Numbered from the stretch's first letter, positions 27,342 through 36,460 are shown. The stretch: DNA of 64,000 nucleotides from Luteimonas deserti (GCF_013425765.1 NZ_JACCJZ010000008.1:1-64000); one strand, 5' to 3'. A program made the numbers and translations. The notes: generated from the letters alone by a model not told the origin.

Positions 27342-29321
27342 ATGCGCCCGATCCGTTCCGCCGTTTGCGTGCTGGCGCTGGCCGCCCTCGCACTGGCCGC
27401 CTGCAACCGCGAACCGGCCCCCGCCGCCGCGGCCGATGCACCGCCTCCTGTCGCTGCCGCCGGCGGCGATCGCGATGAACATTCCTACGCCGAGCCGGCC
27501 AAGGTGGTCACCGAGGATCTCGCGCTGGACCTCGCGCTGGATTTCGATGCGCGGACCATCGCCGGCACCGCCACCTACACCCTGCGCTGGGTCGATGCCG
27601 CGGCGACGCAGCTCGTTCTCGACACACGTGATCTGACCATCGAGAAGGTCGAGGGTGAAGCCGGCGGGGCCTGGCAGCCGCTGCGCTACGCGCTGGCCGA
27701 GGCCGATGCCACGCTCGGCAGCAGGCTCACCATCGAGACCCCCGAGCGCAACGCGCGCGTGCGCGTCACCTATGTGACCTCGCCCGGGGCATCCGGCCTG
27801 CAGTGGCTGACCCCGGAGATGACCGAAGGCAAGCGGCTGCCCTTCATGTTCAGCCAGTCCCAGCAGATCCATGCGCGCAGCTGGGTGCCGCTGCAGGACA
27901 CGCCGGCGATCCGCTACACCTACACCGCCCGCGTCACCTCGCGTCCCGACGTGATGGTGCTGATGAGCGCCGACAACGCGACCGACGCCGCGCGCGACGG
28001 CGAGTACACGTTCTCGATGCCGCAGAAGATCCCCTCGTACCTGATGGCGATCGCCGCCGGCGACCTGGTGTTCAAGGAGATCTCCGCTCGCGCCGGCGTC
28101 TGGGCCGAGCCGTCGATGGTCGACCGGGCGGTGGCGGAATTCGCCGACACCGAGAAGATGATCGCCGTGACCGAGCAGCTGTACGGTCCCTATCGCTGGG
28201 AGCGCTACGACCTGCTGATCCTGCCGCCGTCGTTCCCCTACGGCGGCATGGAGAATCCGCGGCTCTCGTTCATCACGCCGACGGTGATCGTCGGCGACAA
28301 GTCGCTGGTGTCGCTGATCGCGCACGAGCTCGCGCACAGCTGGTCGGGCAACCTGGTCACGTTCGCCAGCGCCAAGCACGGCTGGCTCAACGAGGGCTTC
28401 ACCAGTTACGTCGAGAACCGCATCGTGGAGTCGCTGTACGGCAAGGAGGTCAGCGACATGGAGTACGTGATCGCCCGCAATGCGCTGGTCGACGGCATCG
28501 CGGCGATGCCCGAGGCCACCCAGGCGCTCGCGGTCAAGCCCGGAACCGAGCTCGACGCCGACGATGCGCTGAGCGCGGTCGCCTACGACAAGGGCGCGTG
28601 GTTCCTGCAGTTCCTCGAACAGCGCTTCGGCCGCGAGACCTTCGACGCGTTCCTGCGCGGCTACTTCGACCACTTCGCCTTCCAGAGCATCACCACCGAG
28701 CAGTTCCTCGACTACGCCCGGGCCAATCTGTTCGATGCCAACCCCGGTACGGTCACCGAGGCCGAGATCCAGGAGTGGGTTTATGCGCCCGGCATCCCGG
28801 CCTACGCCCCGCAGGTGATGTCGCGCAACTTCGGCATCGTCGATTCCGCGCGCCTGGCCTGGCTGGGCAGCCCGCAGCTGCCGCCGCGGCAGATCACCGA
28901 TGCCTGGTCCACGCAGGAATGGCTGCACTTCCTGGAAAGCCTGCCGCAGACCCTCACGATCGAGCAGCTGACCCAGCTCGACGAGGCCTACGGCTTCACC
29001 GGCACCGACAACGGCGAGATCGCGATGCGCTGGTATCCGCTCGCCATCCGCAGCGGCTACACCCAGGCCAACGAGGCGCTTGCGGCGTTCACCGCGCGGG
29101 TCGGCCGGCGCAAGCTGATCATGCCGATCTACACCGCCCTGGTGCAGACCGAGCCGGGTCTGGCCCTGGCCAAGGAGATCTTCGAGAAGGCGCGGCCGGG
29201 CTACCACCCGATCACGACCGGTTCGGTGGAACGGGTCATCGCCGAGGCCACGCCCGCACCGGCCCCTGCGCCGGCGGCGGGTGAGCCGACGCCGGTCGAG
29301 GTACCGCCCGCGGCCGGCTGA
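27342..29321 (+). CDS. M1 family metallopeptidase, predicted lipoprotein
   Basis: A 659-aa aminopeptidase of the leukotriene-A4-hydrolase/M1 type. A signal peptide ends in lipobox LAAC (Cys about residue 27), so the enzyme is probably anchored in the periplasm or outer membrane. The exopeptidase motif GGMENP and the zinc motif HELAHSWSGN ... NEGFTSYVE (two His and the distal Glu) are intact, and the C-terminal helical domain of LTA4H-like enzymes follows (about 470-620). A Pro/Ala-rich tail closes it. TAGAAT at 27305-27310 is a plausible -10 box with a 24-nt leader. Confidence 0.93.
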   Translation: MRPIRSAVCVLALAALALAACNREPAPAAAADAPPPVAAAGGDRDEHSYAEPAKVVTEDLALDLALDFDARTIAGTATYTLRWVDAAATQLVLDTRDLTIEKVEGEAGGAWQPLRYALAEADATLGSRLTIETPERNARVRVTYVTSPGASGLQWLTPEMTEGKRLPFMFSQSQQIHARSWVPLQDTPAIRYTYTARVTSRPDVMVLMSADNATDAARDGEYTFSMPQKIPSYLMAIAAGDLVFKEISARAGVWAEPSMVDRAVAEFADTEKMIAVTEQLYGPYRWERYDLLILPPSFPYGGMENPRLSFITPTVIVGDKSLVSLIAHELAHSWSGNLVTFASAKHGWLNEGFTSYVENRIVESLYGKEVSDMEYVIARNALVDGIAAMPEATQALAVKPGTELDADDALSAVAYDKGAWFLQFLEQRFGRETFDAFLRGYFDHFAFQSITTEQFLDYARANLFDANPGTVTEAEIQEWVYAPGIPAYAPQVMSRNFGIVDSARLAWLGSPQLPPRQITDAWSTQEWLHFLESLPQTLTIEQLTQLDEAYGFTGTDNGEIAMRWYPLAIRSGYTQANEALAAFTARVGRRKLIMPIYTALVQTEPGLALAKEIFEKARPGYHPITTGSVERVIAEATPAPAPAPAAGEPTPVEVPPAAG

Positions 29322-29589
29322 TCGGTCCTGCGCGCGTTGCCATGCGGCCGCCGATCCGGCGGCCGCATGCATTTCAGGCCCGCGCTGCGCGCGTCGGCGT
29401 GCGGAGGCCGCGTCGCATGCGGGCGTGGACGGGAGGGCACGTCGCCCGGGGCGCTGCACGACGGCGAGGGCCCCGGGCGCGACCGGCGGGCGCGTCTCGC
29501 GCGGTACCCTCTCCTGCGGACCACCGCGCGTGCCCACGGCGCAGCGCCGGACCGGACCGCCGACACCGATCCAACCGAGAGGACAGCCC

Positions 29590-30318
29590 ATGCATTCCCG
29601 ATTCCTGCCCGCCGTCGCCCTGCTTGCCGCGTTGACGCTGACCGCCTGCCAGGACCGCGAGGCCCAGGCTGCAGCGCAGGCCGCCGCCCAGGCCGCGGCG
29701 AGCGAAGCGCAGGCCGAGGCCGGCGAGCGTGACTTCGAGGCCGCGGTCGCCGCGGAAAACTGGGCGCTGGCCAGAGCCCAGGCGGACGTGCTGCTGGCGC
29801 GGCACCCGCAGTCCGCGGCCGCCGAGCGGGTGCGCGCCCGCTTCGACGACGTGCGCGCCAAAGGCGAGGCCGAACGCGAGGCCGCGCGCACCGCGGCCCT
29901 GTGGAGTTACGACACCCGTGCAGCCGGCAAGGGCGACCAGGTCTCGGCGATGCTCTACGCGCGTGATCCGGTGGACGTGGACGGCAGCGGCGCCAAGCGC
30001 GTTCGCCTGATCTTCCGCGACCACCCGGAATGGGGCCGCAGCAGTTATCTGGTCCTGGAGGCCGGGGATTTCGACTGCTATCCGCGCTGCCGGGTGGCGG
30101 TGCGGGTGGACGACGGCGAGCCACGGCGCATGGCTGCCAACCGCCCGCAGACCGACGAGGCGATCGCCATGTTCATCGACGACGAGCGCGCGCTGTGGGG
30201 CCTGCTCGACGGCGCGAAGACGCTCGCGGTGGAGTTTCCGGTCAAGGCCGGCGGCACGCGCAGTGCGGTGTTCGAGGTGGCCGGACTGGACCGGGCGCGG
30301 ATGCCGGGCTGGAACTGA
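29590..30318 (+). CDS. Lipoprotein of unknown function
   Basis: A 242-aa protein with signal peptide, lipobox LTAC (Cys about residue 20) and a coiled-coil-prone Ala/Gln/Glu repeat (residues 24-45), a helical stretch with a tetratricopeptide-like feel (NWALARAQADVLLARHPQSAAAERVRARFDDV), then a mixed alpha/beta domain (LWSYDTRAAGKGDQVSAMLYAR ... VRLIFRDHPEWGRSSYLVLEAGDFDCYPRCRVAVRVDDGEP) with a Cys pair likely to form a disulfide. GAGAGGA lies upstream of the ATG. No family recognised. Confidence 0.8.
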   Translation: MHSRFLPAVALLAALTLTACQDREAQAAAQAAAQAAASEAQAEAGERDFEAAVAAENWALARAQADVLLARHPQSAAAERVRARFDDVRAKGEAEREAARTAALWSYDTRAAGKGDQVSAMLYARDPVDVDGSGAKRVRLIFRDHPEWGRSSYLVLEAGDFDCYPRCRVAVRVDDGEPRRMAANRPQTDEAIAMFIDDERALWGLLDGAKTLAVEFPVKAGGTRSAVFEVAGLDRARMPGWN

Positions 30319-30339
30319 CGCCGGGGCGGCGGCCGTCAC

Positions 30340-30768
30340 TCAGCGGCAATTGGCCCGGGCCACCGCAAGCCGCTGCGCGGCGTCCCCGCGTTCCCGGGCG
30401 ATCGCACGTTGCTGCGCCTCGCGCTGCGCGCGCAGGCCCGACCGGTCGGTCGGATCGGTGACATCGCCACCCGTGGCCGTGCGCCGCGTCTCGGCTGCGC
30501 CCAGGCCGCGCTGGGCGGCGGCGATGCGCTGATCGGACACCGGCTGCACCGCGCGTTCGGCGGTTTGCAGGCAGCGTTGTTGCGGCGAGAGCGCCGGAAC
30601 CGGATCCACCGGGCGGGTGACGTCGGTCGGAAGTTCGCGGATCGTCGGCGGCGGCCTCAGGGCCGTATGCGCCGGTGGATCCGCGGGATGGCGCAAAGCC
30701 TGCGCAGCGACCGGACCGGTCGGCATCAGACCGAGGGTCGCGGCGACGAAAATCAGGGCGATGCGCAT
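30340..30768 (-). CDS. Small secreted protein of unknown function
   Basis: A 142-aa protein with a clear signal peptide (IALIFVAATLGLMPTGPVAAQA, cleavage after about residue 24). The mature part is Pro-rich at first and then a Gln/Arg/Ala helix with two Cys (CLQTAERAVQPVSDQRIAAAQ; terminal NCR). The ATG at 30768 follows GGGAGCTCC. No family recognised. Convergent with the preceding lipoprotein, 21 nt apart. Confidence 0.65.
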   Translation of the reverse strand: MRIALIFVAATLGLMPTGPVAAQALRHPADPPAHTALRPPPTIRELPTDVTRPVDPVPALSPQQRCLQTAERAVQPVSDQRIAAAQRGLGAAETRRTATGGDVTDPTDRSGLRAQREAQQRAIARERGDAAQRLAVARANCR

Positions 30769-30862
30769 CTGGAGCTCCCGAGCGTGCGACAGGACTGTCT
30801 GACAGAAGATGGCACCGCGCGTGCCCGCATCAAGCCATGACGGAGCCGGCGATGGCCCGGAT

Positions 30863-32359
30863 TCATCGCGCATGCGCGCGCGGCGCACCGCGATCGACCT
30901 CCGCTGGACACAGGCCGGCCAGTGGCCCCGGCGGCGCCGACGGCACTTCCGCGGGCACTGCGGCCGGCTCGTCGCTGGCCAGCAACCGTGCCCCGCGCCA
31001 GCCGCCCCATCGGTAATAGCCGATCGCCAGCAGCATCGCGCACACGGCGCTGGCCGGAAAGCTCCACCAGATCGCATCCGCGCCCAGCACCGGCTGCAGC
31101 CAGGTGGCGAAGGGGACGCGTACGCCCCACAACGTGGCCGCCAGGATCAGCAAGGGCGGCAGCACAGCGCCGGTCGACCGCACCACGCCGAACAGCACGA
31201 AGGTCACGCCGAAGAACAGGAACGACCAGATCGCGATCCGGTTCAGATGGCGCGCCGTGTCCAGGATCTCGCCGCCGGCCGGCAGGAACAGCGCCAGCGC
31301 ATGCCGGTCGAACACGATCAGCGCCGCGATCAGCACGCCGGTCATCAGCAGGTTGAACGCCACGCCCGTGCCGGCCACGCGCGACACCCGCGCCCACTGG
31401 CCGGCACCGACGTTCTGCGCGGCCATCGTCGAGCACGCCGCGCCGATCGCCATCGCCGGCATCTGCACGTAGGTCCACAGCTGGAGCGCCGCGCCGTAGG
31501 CCGCCGCGGTGACGATGCCGTGGCGATTGACCATCGCGATCATCGCGATCATCGCTGCCGACAGCATCACCATCTGCAGTCCCATCGGCAGGCCCTTGCC
31601 CAGCAGTGCGCGGACGATCGTCCAGTCCGGGCGGTAGAGCGCGCGCTCGCTGCGGTGGATCCACAGCCTGTGGTCGCGATGGCGCAACCACGCCAGCATC
31701 GCCACCACGCCCAGCGCGTTGGCGATGAGATTCGCGGTCGCCGCGCCGGCCATGCCCATTGCGGGCAACGGTCCGATGCCGAGCAGCAGCAGCGGCACCA
31801 GCACGATGTCCAGCGCGACCACCAGCAGCAGGAACAGGAACGGCGTGCGCGAATCGCCGGCGCCGCGCAGGATCGCCGACAGGAAGGCCAGCGCGTACAG
31901 AAACGGCACCGCGAGGAAGATCACCTGCAGATAGGCCGCCGCATGCGGCAGCGCCTCGGCCGGCGTGTCCATCCATTCGAGCACCCGGCGCGCCAGCGGC
32001 AGGCCGGCCAGGGCCACCAGCACCGATGCGCCGAGGAAGGTCGTCGCACTGGTCCCGATCACCCGGCGGGCCGCGGCCAGATCGTCGCGCCCGACGGCCT
32101 GGGCCACCAGGATCGTCGCCGCCATGCCCACACCGAACACCGCGCCCAGCAGCAGGAACATGATGTTGTTGGCATTGGCGATCGCCGCCAGCGCATCGGG
32201 TCCGAGCAGGTGGCCGATCCACACCGCGTTGATCGAACCGTTGAGGGACTGCAGCACGTTGCCACCGAGGATGGGCAAGGCGAACACCAGCAACGTGGAC
32301 GCAATCGGGCCCCGGGTGAGGTCGCGGGGCGGCGCTGGCGGCGTGGACGCAGGTGGCAT
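30863..32359 (-). CDS. MATE family efflux transporter
   Basis: A 498-aa polytopic protein with 12 predicted spans in two homologous halves: GPIASTLLVFALPILGGNVLQSLNGSINAVWIGHLLG at the start of the first half and ALLGKGLPMGLQMVMLSAAMIAMIAMVNRHG at the start of the second, both MATE hallmarks. MATE pumps export drugs or metabolites in exchange for H+ or Na+. The ATG at 32359 is the best start; the N-terminus is short and Pro-rich. No regulator is adjacent, so the substrate cannot be guessed. Confidence 0.93.
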   Translation of the reverse strand: MPPASTPPAPPRDLTRGPIASTLLVFALPILGGNVLQSLNGSINAVWIGHLLGPDALAAIANANNIMFLLLGAVFGVGMAATILVAQAVGRDDLAAARRVIGTSATTFLGASVLVALAGLPLARRVLEWMDTPAEALPHAAAYLQVIFLAVPFLYALAFLSAILRGAGDSRTPFLFLLLVVALDIVLVPLLLLGIGPLPAMGMAGAATANLIANALGVVAMLAWLRHRDHRLWIHRSERALYRPDWTIVRALLGKGLPMGLQMVMLSAAMIAMIAMVNRHGIVTAAAYGAALQLWTYVQMPAMAIGAACSTMAAQNVGAGQWARVSRVAGTGVAFNLLMTGVLIAALIVFDRHALALFLPAGGEILDTARHLNRIAIWSFLFFGVTFVLFGVVRSTGAVLPPLLILAATLWGVRVPFATWLQPVLGADAIWWSFPASAVCAMLLAIGYYRWGGWRGARLLASDEPAAVPAEVPSAPPGPLAGLCPAEVDRGAPRAHAR

Positions 32360-32614
32360 CCGTGCATTCAAGCGGGCGCCGGATCGCGATGCGGTGAGGA
32401 CGGGGACGTCGGCAACGGCTGCGCACGGTCTGCAGCGCCATGTGCTGCTCGTCGACAGCCCGCTCGTCAGGGTGCGGGCCCGGTCCGGGTCGCGCACTGT
32501 TCAGCACCCGGGCGGCGCTGCGCGGGCCGGCGCTGTCCTCCTAGGGTTGTCCCCAACTGGAGGGCGTCCGCCGGGCCCGATACGGTGGCGGTATCGTCCC
32601 CCGGATCCACGCCC

Positions 32615-34219
32615 ATGACCGACATCCAGACGCTCGCGACCGACATCCTCAAGGTCGGCGACCGCTTCCTGCGGGCGGACAATTACGAAGCGCGCATGGA
32701 CCGCTTCGCCGCCGAGATCGAAGCCCTGCCATCCGCTGCGCGCGGCCAGCTCTTCGACCAGATTCTCGAACAGGACAGCGGCGCCCTGATGTCCTGGCTC
32801 ACGGTGGACCGGCTGGACACCCTGGTGGACGAGGGGCAGATCACCCAGCAGGAGCGCGGCGCCATCTTCGATGCATTCGGCGAAGCCTATCTGGCGGGCG
32901 ACATCGCCATGGGCGATGCGCTGCAGTTCACGAATGTCTTCGGCTCGGGAGCCGTGAGCGCGATCGGTCTTCTGCCCGACGCCGATGCGCTGGGTGGACT
33001 GATGGATACCCTCACCGCAGGCAGCAGTGCGTATTCCAACGAGTTCCTCGAAACCTTCGCGAGCGATGTCCTGCGTGAGCGGGTCCTGGCCGATCCTCCG
33101 GGCCTGCTGCCGAACGAGCAGGGGCCCTACGCCGGCATCCTGGTCAATGCGCTGGACCGAGCAGGTGGAAGCGCCGCGGTCAATGCGGTGCTCGGCACTC
33201 TGTCGTCCGAGCAGCAGGTGGCCCTGCGCGAACTGCTGTCGGCGGAAGGGCGCGCGTTCGGCAATCCGACGTTCGACAGCGCCGGCGTCCGCGACCCCAT
33301 GGCGATCTACGTCGAAACCGTGTCGCGTCACGGCAGCAGCGCGGAGGCCGTCGATCTGGTGCGGTTCGTCAACACGCATTCGTCGGGCAACATCCTGGAG
33401 AACCACTATTTCAACAGCGACAACACGCCCATCGAAACCCGCGCGGCAGCGCTGGGCGAGCTGTTCGTCACGCACGGCGACGCCATCCTCACCGACCTCA
33501 CCGTGGCCCGGCCCACCCAGACCGAGGGCTCGACGAACGATCGCCAGACCGTGATCGGCGACAACCTCATGGCGCTCTCCAATCTCGTGCGTCTGACCGG
33601 CCTCAATCCGGACAACCCGCGCGCCGGGCAGGTGATGGACCTGATCGGCGACTTCGCATCCGCCAATATCCGCGTCGGCAACATGACCGAGGGCTCCGAC
33701 GCCAACAACGACGGCGTGGTCGACAGCGCCGACCTCGAGGCCATCGATGCCGGCAACGGTCGAATTGCGATGATCGGTGCGGTGATGCAGGATGCCGTGA
33801 GCAGCGGCTACGTCGATCTGCGGGCCGACGTCGCCGCGCGCGACGCCTTCATGGGCTTCGTCCTCGATACGGTGATCTCCGCCATCCCGGTCGGCGGCAG
33901 CCTGGCCGCAGACGTGATTTCCGACCGCGTGAAGGGCGCACTCGACGGCGTGAGCGATGCCGTGCGCGACCAGATCGCCGAGTCCCTGTCGTCCATCCCC
34001 AAGGATCTGCTGACCAACGCACAGGGCCAGCTGACCGACCAGGCCAAGGCGGCGATCATCGATGCGCTGCCAGAGGACTACCAGTACCTCGAAAGCATCA
34101 AGGACACGTCCAATACCTTCATTCTCGACACCATCCTGGGTGCCAGCAGCCGTGACTACCAGATCACCGAATCGGTAGGCGAATACCGGAACTACATCGA
34201 CGGCTCGCGGGGCCGCTGA
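32615..34219 (+). CDS. Large protein of unknown function with an EF-hand-like loop
   Basis: A 534-aa acidic, mostly helical protein without a signal peptide or membrane span at its start. Residues 362-373 (DANNDGVVDSAD) form a 12-residue EF-hand/dockerin-like calcium loop with acidic residues at positions 1, 3 (Asn), 5, 9 and 12. Residues about 415-440 are hydrophobic (AFMGFVLDTVISAIPVGGSL), and the C-terminal 120 residues are helical (ADVISDRVKGALDGVSDAVRDQIAESL). No family recognised. Its overall style recalls secreted-toxin scaffolds of Lysobacter and Xanthomonas, but no effector domain is visible. The earlier in-frame region is antisense to the MATE gene and was excluded. Confidence 0.75.
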   Translation: MTDIQTLATDILKVGDRFLRADNYEARMDRFAAEIEALPSAARGQLFDQILEQDSGALMSWLTVDRLDTLVDEGQITQQERGAIFDAFGEAYLAGDIAMGDALQFTNVFGSGAVSAIGLLPDADALGGLMDTLTAGSSAYSNEFLETFASDVLRERVLADPPGLLPNEQGPYAGILVNALDRAGGSAAVNAVLGTLSSEQQVALRELLSAEGRAFGNPTFDSAGVRDPMAIYVETVSRHGSSAEAVDLVRFVNTHSSGNILENHYFNSDNTPIETRAAALGELFVTHGDAILTDLTVARPTQTEGSTNDRQTVIGDNLMALSNLVRLTGLNPDNPRAGQVMDLIGDFASANIRVGNMTEGSDANNDGVVDSADLEAIDAGNGRIAMIGAVMQDAVSSGYVDLRADVAARDAFMGFVLDTVISAIPVGGSLAADVISDRVKGALDGVSDAVRDQIAESLSSIPKDLLTNAQGQLTDQAKAAIIDALPEDYQYLESIKDTSNTFILDTILGASSRDYQITESVGEYRNYIDGSRGR

Positions 34220-34955
34220 CTTGCAGACAACACGCCCGGCGACTCATGGACAGGCGCCGTCGGGCGTCTCGTCCATACCGTGATCCAGGCGGGCCATCAG
34301 CCCTGATCGGCGTCCGCTGCCGGCGCGCTGGCCGCGCTGGCCCTGCAAGGGCCGATGCATGCGGCCCCGCCACGCGAGCGCACCGCAGGCGCGCCAGAAA
34401 ATGCCGGGACCAGTGGATCCGGCCCCCGCGTGCGGACGCAACCCGCCGGAGTCGTGACTGAATCGGGGGGCGCGGTGCGACCCTCCGACATGCTTCGGGA
34501 GGCGGAAGGTCGTCGCGCGTGGAGCGTGTCGGCAAACGGCGGACGCTCATGACATGGCCGGAAGGACTGGATCTGACCTTGGCGCCCGCTCGAAGCCGGA
34601 TCGGCGCACCGGGAGGGGCAGGGCGGTGGGAGCAAGCAGAATGGCCGCCAAGGAAGCTCTGGGGCGGTTGAAATCCCCGTGTGAACCGTCTCCGCACACA
34701 ATCTACATCTCACGTGTTGCCAGGCAGCAATGCACGCAGGAGTGGCAAGGACTGCCGCGTCCAGCGCATCGGTGACGCGCCGGCACCCAGGTGCTGTTGA
34801 AGGAGCAACAGCAACGACACCGAGCGCAACGTTTGCGCCGCTGATGGCAGAAGGACGCATGCGCTCAAACGTTGATTCCGTCAGGCGCACAGAGCCCGAA
34901 GCCCGCATGCCGTCCAGGCACGTGGTCGTGAGTTCGCGATCTCGCGCCACTCGAT
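34220..34955 (+). other. Gene-free stretch between the orphan gene and the cassette array
   Basis: About 735 bases with no coding region I can support on either strand; the open frames present have no recognisable protein pattern, and codon position bias is weak. GC content drops toward the right end. It marks the distal end of the cassette array and may hold remnants of former cassettes. Confidence 0.5.
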
Positions 34956-35013
34956 GGCCAGCGCCTGAATGGACGCGCCGCGAGGCGGCGTGAGCCCGGA
35001 CAACGCATCAGGC
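34956..35013 (-). repeat. attC site 1 (degenerate, distal end of array)
   Basis: 58 bp aligned base for base with the 60-bp array consensus: the CGCCTGAAT stretch, the central CGCGCCGCGAGGCGGCG palindrome and CGGACAA are kept. Both simple sites are altered (GGCCAGC instead of GCCTAAC; ATCAGGC instead of GTTAGGC). The upstream gene's TGA stop lies inside the altered core, as TAA does in the other cassettes. Confidence 0.65.
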
Positions 35014-35448
35014 CGCACTCCGGTTCCCAAGACGCTGCGAGAAACGAAATAAGTAGCCGTCCGGGTCTTGAGCGAGAAACTCGCGTTGCCCCTTCTCTAC
35101 GTTGGGCGCGACTGCGTACCACGTGTCTTTGATCTCTCTGAAAAGCGATACGCCGATCGCCACCAGAGCGGAGCGGACCGCATCCGCGTCCGGGACCTCG
35201 ATCTGAAAGTTCACTCCTCGCCCAAGCGGATGATCGAGAGGCATGACATTCCATCCGCGCTCGTGTCGTTGTTCCAACATCAGCTGAGCCTGCCCGAGTT
35301 CGAGGTAGGCGAACGCGGGTTCATCGCGCTGGAATCGAACAGCGAACCCGGCAGCCGCGTAGAAGCGAAGGGAGACGTCAAGCTGGCTCACCGTGAGCTC
35401 GGGTACGAGCGAGTTCCAGTAATGTTCTTCAAGCGCGGGAGCTTCCAT
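35008..35448 (-). CDS. Cassette gene: VOC (glyoxalase/bleomycin-resistance-like) protein
   Basis: A 146-aa protein with one complete VOC module pair: VPELTVSQLDVSLRFYAAAGFAVRFQRDEPAFAYLELGQAQLMLEQ, then GVNFQIEVPDADAVRSALVAIGVSLFRE and the C-terminal EFLAQDPDGYLFRFSQRL, typical of bleomycin-resistance/dioxygenase-like proteins. Such proteins bind small molecules or metals; the ligand is unknown. The ATG lies about 16 nt after the R' core of the upstream attC and the TGA stop lies in the downstream attC, as expected for a mobile cassette. Confidence 0.88.
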   Translation of the reverse strand: MEAPALEEHYWNSLVPELTVSQLDVSLRFYAAAGFAVRFQRDEPAFAYLELGQAQLMLEQRHERGWNVMPLDHPLGRGVNFQIEVPDADAVRSALVAIGVSLFREIKDTWYAVAPNVEKGQREFLAQDPDGYLFRFSQRLGNRSAA

Positions 35449-35463
35449 GGCGAATTCAGTGCG

Positions 35464-35523
35464 GCCTTGTGCTTGAGTTGAGCCTGGAGTGAACGTGGCT
35501 TCGGCTTGAATGCATCGTCAGGC
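35464..35523 (-). repeat. attC site 2 (partly degenerate)
   Basis: 60 bp with the GCTTGAGTTGAGCC and TCGGCTTGAATGCATCGTCAGGC-like ends of the family, but the central palindrome is worn (GGAGTGAACGTGG region) and one simple site reads GCCTTGT. The other core is GTCAGGC. It separates the VOC cassette from a very short neighbour. Confidence 0.7.
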
Positions 35524-35565
35524 TGTGCCGCCCGAAAACCTGGACCAGGACTGCCGAAGCCCCAC
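35518..35565 (-). CDS. Possible 15-codon open frame in a 53-bp cassette remnant
   Basis: Between two attC sites only 53 bp remain. On the minus strand they contain AGGA, a GTG three nt later and a 15-codon frame whose TGA stop sits in the attC core exactly as in the larger cassettes. This could be a minimal cassette, a deletion remnant or chance. No function is proposed. Confidence 0.2.
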   Translation of the reverse strand: MGLRQSWSRFSGGTA

Positions 35566-35576
35566 GATTCCTGCGG

Positions 35577-35635
35577 GGCTGACACTCGAGCAAAGCCCGC
35601 CGCAAAACAGCGTCAGCTTGGGCGAGGTGTTAGAC
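35577..35635 (-). repeat. attC site 3
   Basis: A 59-bp element with cores GGCTGAC (35577-35583) and GTTAGAC (35629-35635), the GCAAAGCCCGCCGCAAAACAGCG-like imperfect central palindrome and CAGCTTGGGCGAGGT right half. It is more diverged than the main type but keeps length and architecture. Confidence 0.85.
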
Positions 35636-36046
35636 AGTTGCCCGACCGGGGGGGTGTTTCGCGAACCAATCGACGATCATGCCCATGCTCCGCTCAAAGC
35701 CCCCAGGCACAGACAGGTTGAGCACGCCTGCGCGGACACTGCCCCGATTCTGGAAGTCATGGGTGGCACCCGCTGGTGCCAGGACGAACGACCCCTTCGG
35801 GCAGTCGATCCACTCATCGTCGATCAGGAAGCTCATGGTGCCTTCCAGCACATAGAACGCATCATCCTCGGGATGGGAGTGCGCGCCCGGACCTTGTGTA
35901 TCCGGCTCGAGCCACCATTCCGAAATGGAGTATCGACCAGCCGTCTCGCCTTCATCCGCCTTGAACTGAGCTGACATCCCGCCCATGCGGTAGCCTCGCC
36001 CTTGGCCGGGCCGGAGAACGATGGAGCTTCGAGCTGTTTCGGTCAT
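35630..36046 (-). CDS. Cassette gene: cupin domain protein
   Basis: A 138-aa cupin. Motif 1 is PGAHSHPEDDAFYVLEGTMSFLIDDEW (two His and the acidic residue of the metal site) and motif 2 is GSFVLAPAGATHDFQNRG with the third His. Cupins of this size are often small-molecule-binding enzymes or sensors; the substrate is unknown. The ATG at 36046 is preferred over a longer start because it gives the usual N-terminus and leaves a 24-nt leader after the core. Its TAA stop is part of the GTTAGAC core. Confidence 0.88.
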   Translation of the reverse strand: MTETARSSIVLRPGQGRGYRMGGMSAQFKADEGETAGRYSISEWWLEPDTQGPGAHSHPEDDAFYVLEGTMSFLIDDEWIDCPKGSFVLAPAGATHDFQNRGSVRAGVLNLSVPGGFERSMGMIVDWFAKHPPGRATV

Positions 36047-36070
36047 GGCGAGATTCACTCCTCTTAACTG

Positions 36071-36130
36071 GCGAACGCGCTGAATCAAGTCGCGTTGCGA
36101 AACGGCGTCGGCTTGGACGAATTGTTAGGC
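36071..36130 (-). repeat. attC site 4
   Basis: 60 bp with the conserved right half (GGCGTCGGCTTGGACGAATT then GTTAGGC at 36124-36130) and a slightly altered left half (GCTGAATCAAGTCGCG); the left simple site reads GCGAACG. The central palindrome is GCGTTGCGAAACGGCGT. Confidence 0.88.
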
Positions 36131-36454
36131 CGCGGCGCCATTACCCGATGCCTCGTTGGGGTAGAAGACCAGGGTGCTGCCCTCTGAAAGGGCGCCCTCA
36201 TAGAACCCGGAAAATCCACGATAGAGATCGGTATTGAGCACCTCGACTCGCAGCTTGCCATACCGCATGTTCGCAACGGCCTCGAAGCCGTACCTCCGGC
36301 ATTCTGCTAGGGCCGACTCATACTCGACGGAGTCTGTCTCCTGGCTGAGAAAGAGCATGCACCTGTGGGTTGCCCCTACTTCAGGGTAGTCCCGGTCGTA
36401 CTCCAACACGCCCCAATAGCGGCCAGTGAACCCGTAGATGGCGACAATGGTCAT
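36125..36454 (-). CDS. Cassette gene: hypothetical protein
   Basis: A 109-aa protein (MTIVAIYGFTGRYWGVLEYDR at the start) of mixed alpha/beta composition with no signal peptide or membrane span. No family recognised. The ATG at 36454 lies 6 nt from the upstream GTTAGGC core, so translation would need a leaderless or coupled start, and the TAA stop is formed by the downstream core. Both are typical for cassette genes. Confidence 0.75.
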   Translation of the reverse strand: MTIVAIYGFTGRYWGVLEYDRDYPEVGATHRCMLFLSQETDSVEYESALAECRRYGFEAVANMRYGKLRVEVLNTDLYRGFSGFYEGALSEGSTLVFYPNEASGNGAAA

Positions 36455-36460
36455 CGAGCG

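Noticed and set aside
25800..29891. A 1363-codon open frame on the minus strand
   Set aside because: It runs antisense through the deaminase, ubiE, M1 peptidase and lipoprotein genes, all with clear family motifs. Long antisense frames are expected at 69% GC, and its translation is low-complexity.
30809..32614. In-frame upstream extension of the 534-aa orphan, making a 1136-aa protein
   Set aside because: The extension is antisense to the MATE transporter and its sequence is His/Gln/Arg-rich without a protein pattern. The ATG at 32615 is the sensible start.
34297..34950. 217-codon open frame on the minus strand left of the array
   Set aside because: No family pattern, Ser/Pro/Arg-rich composition, no ribosome-binding site, and no attC-linked stop codon.
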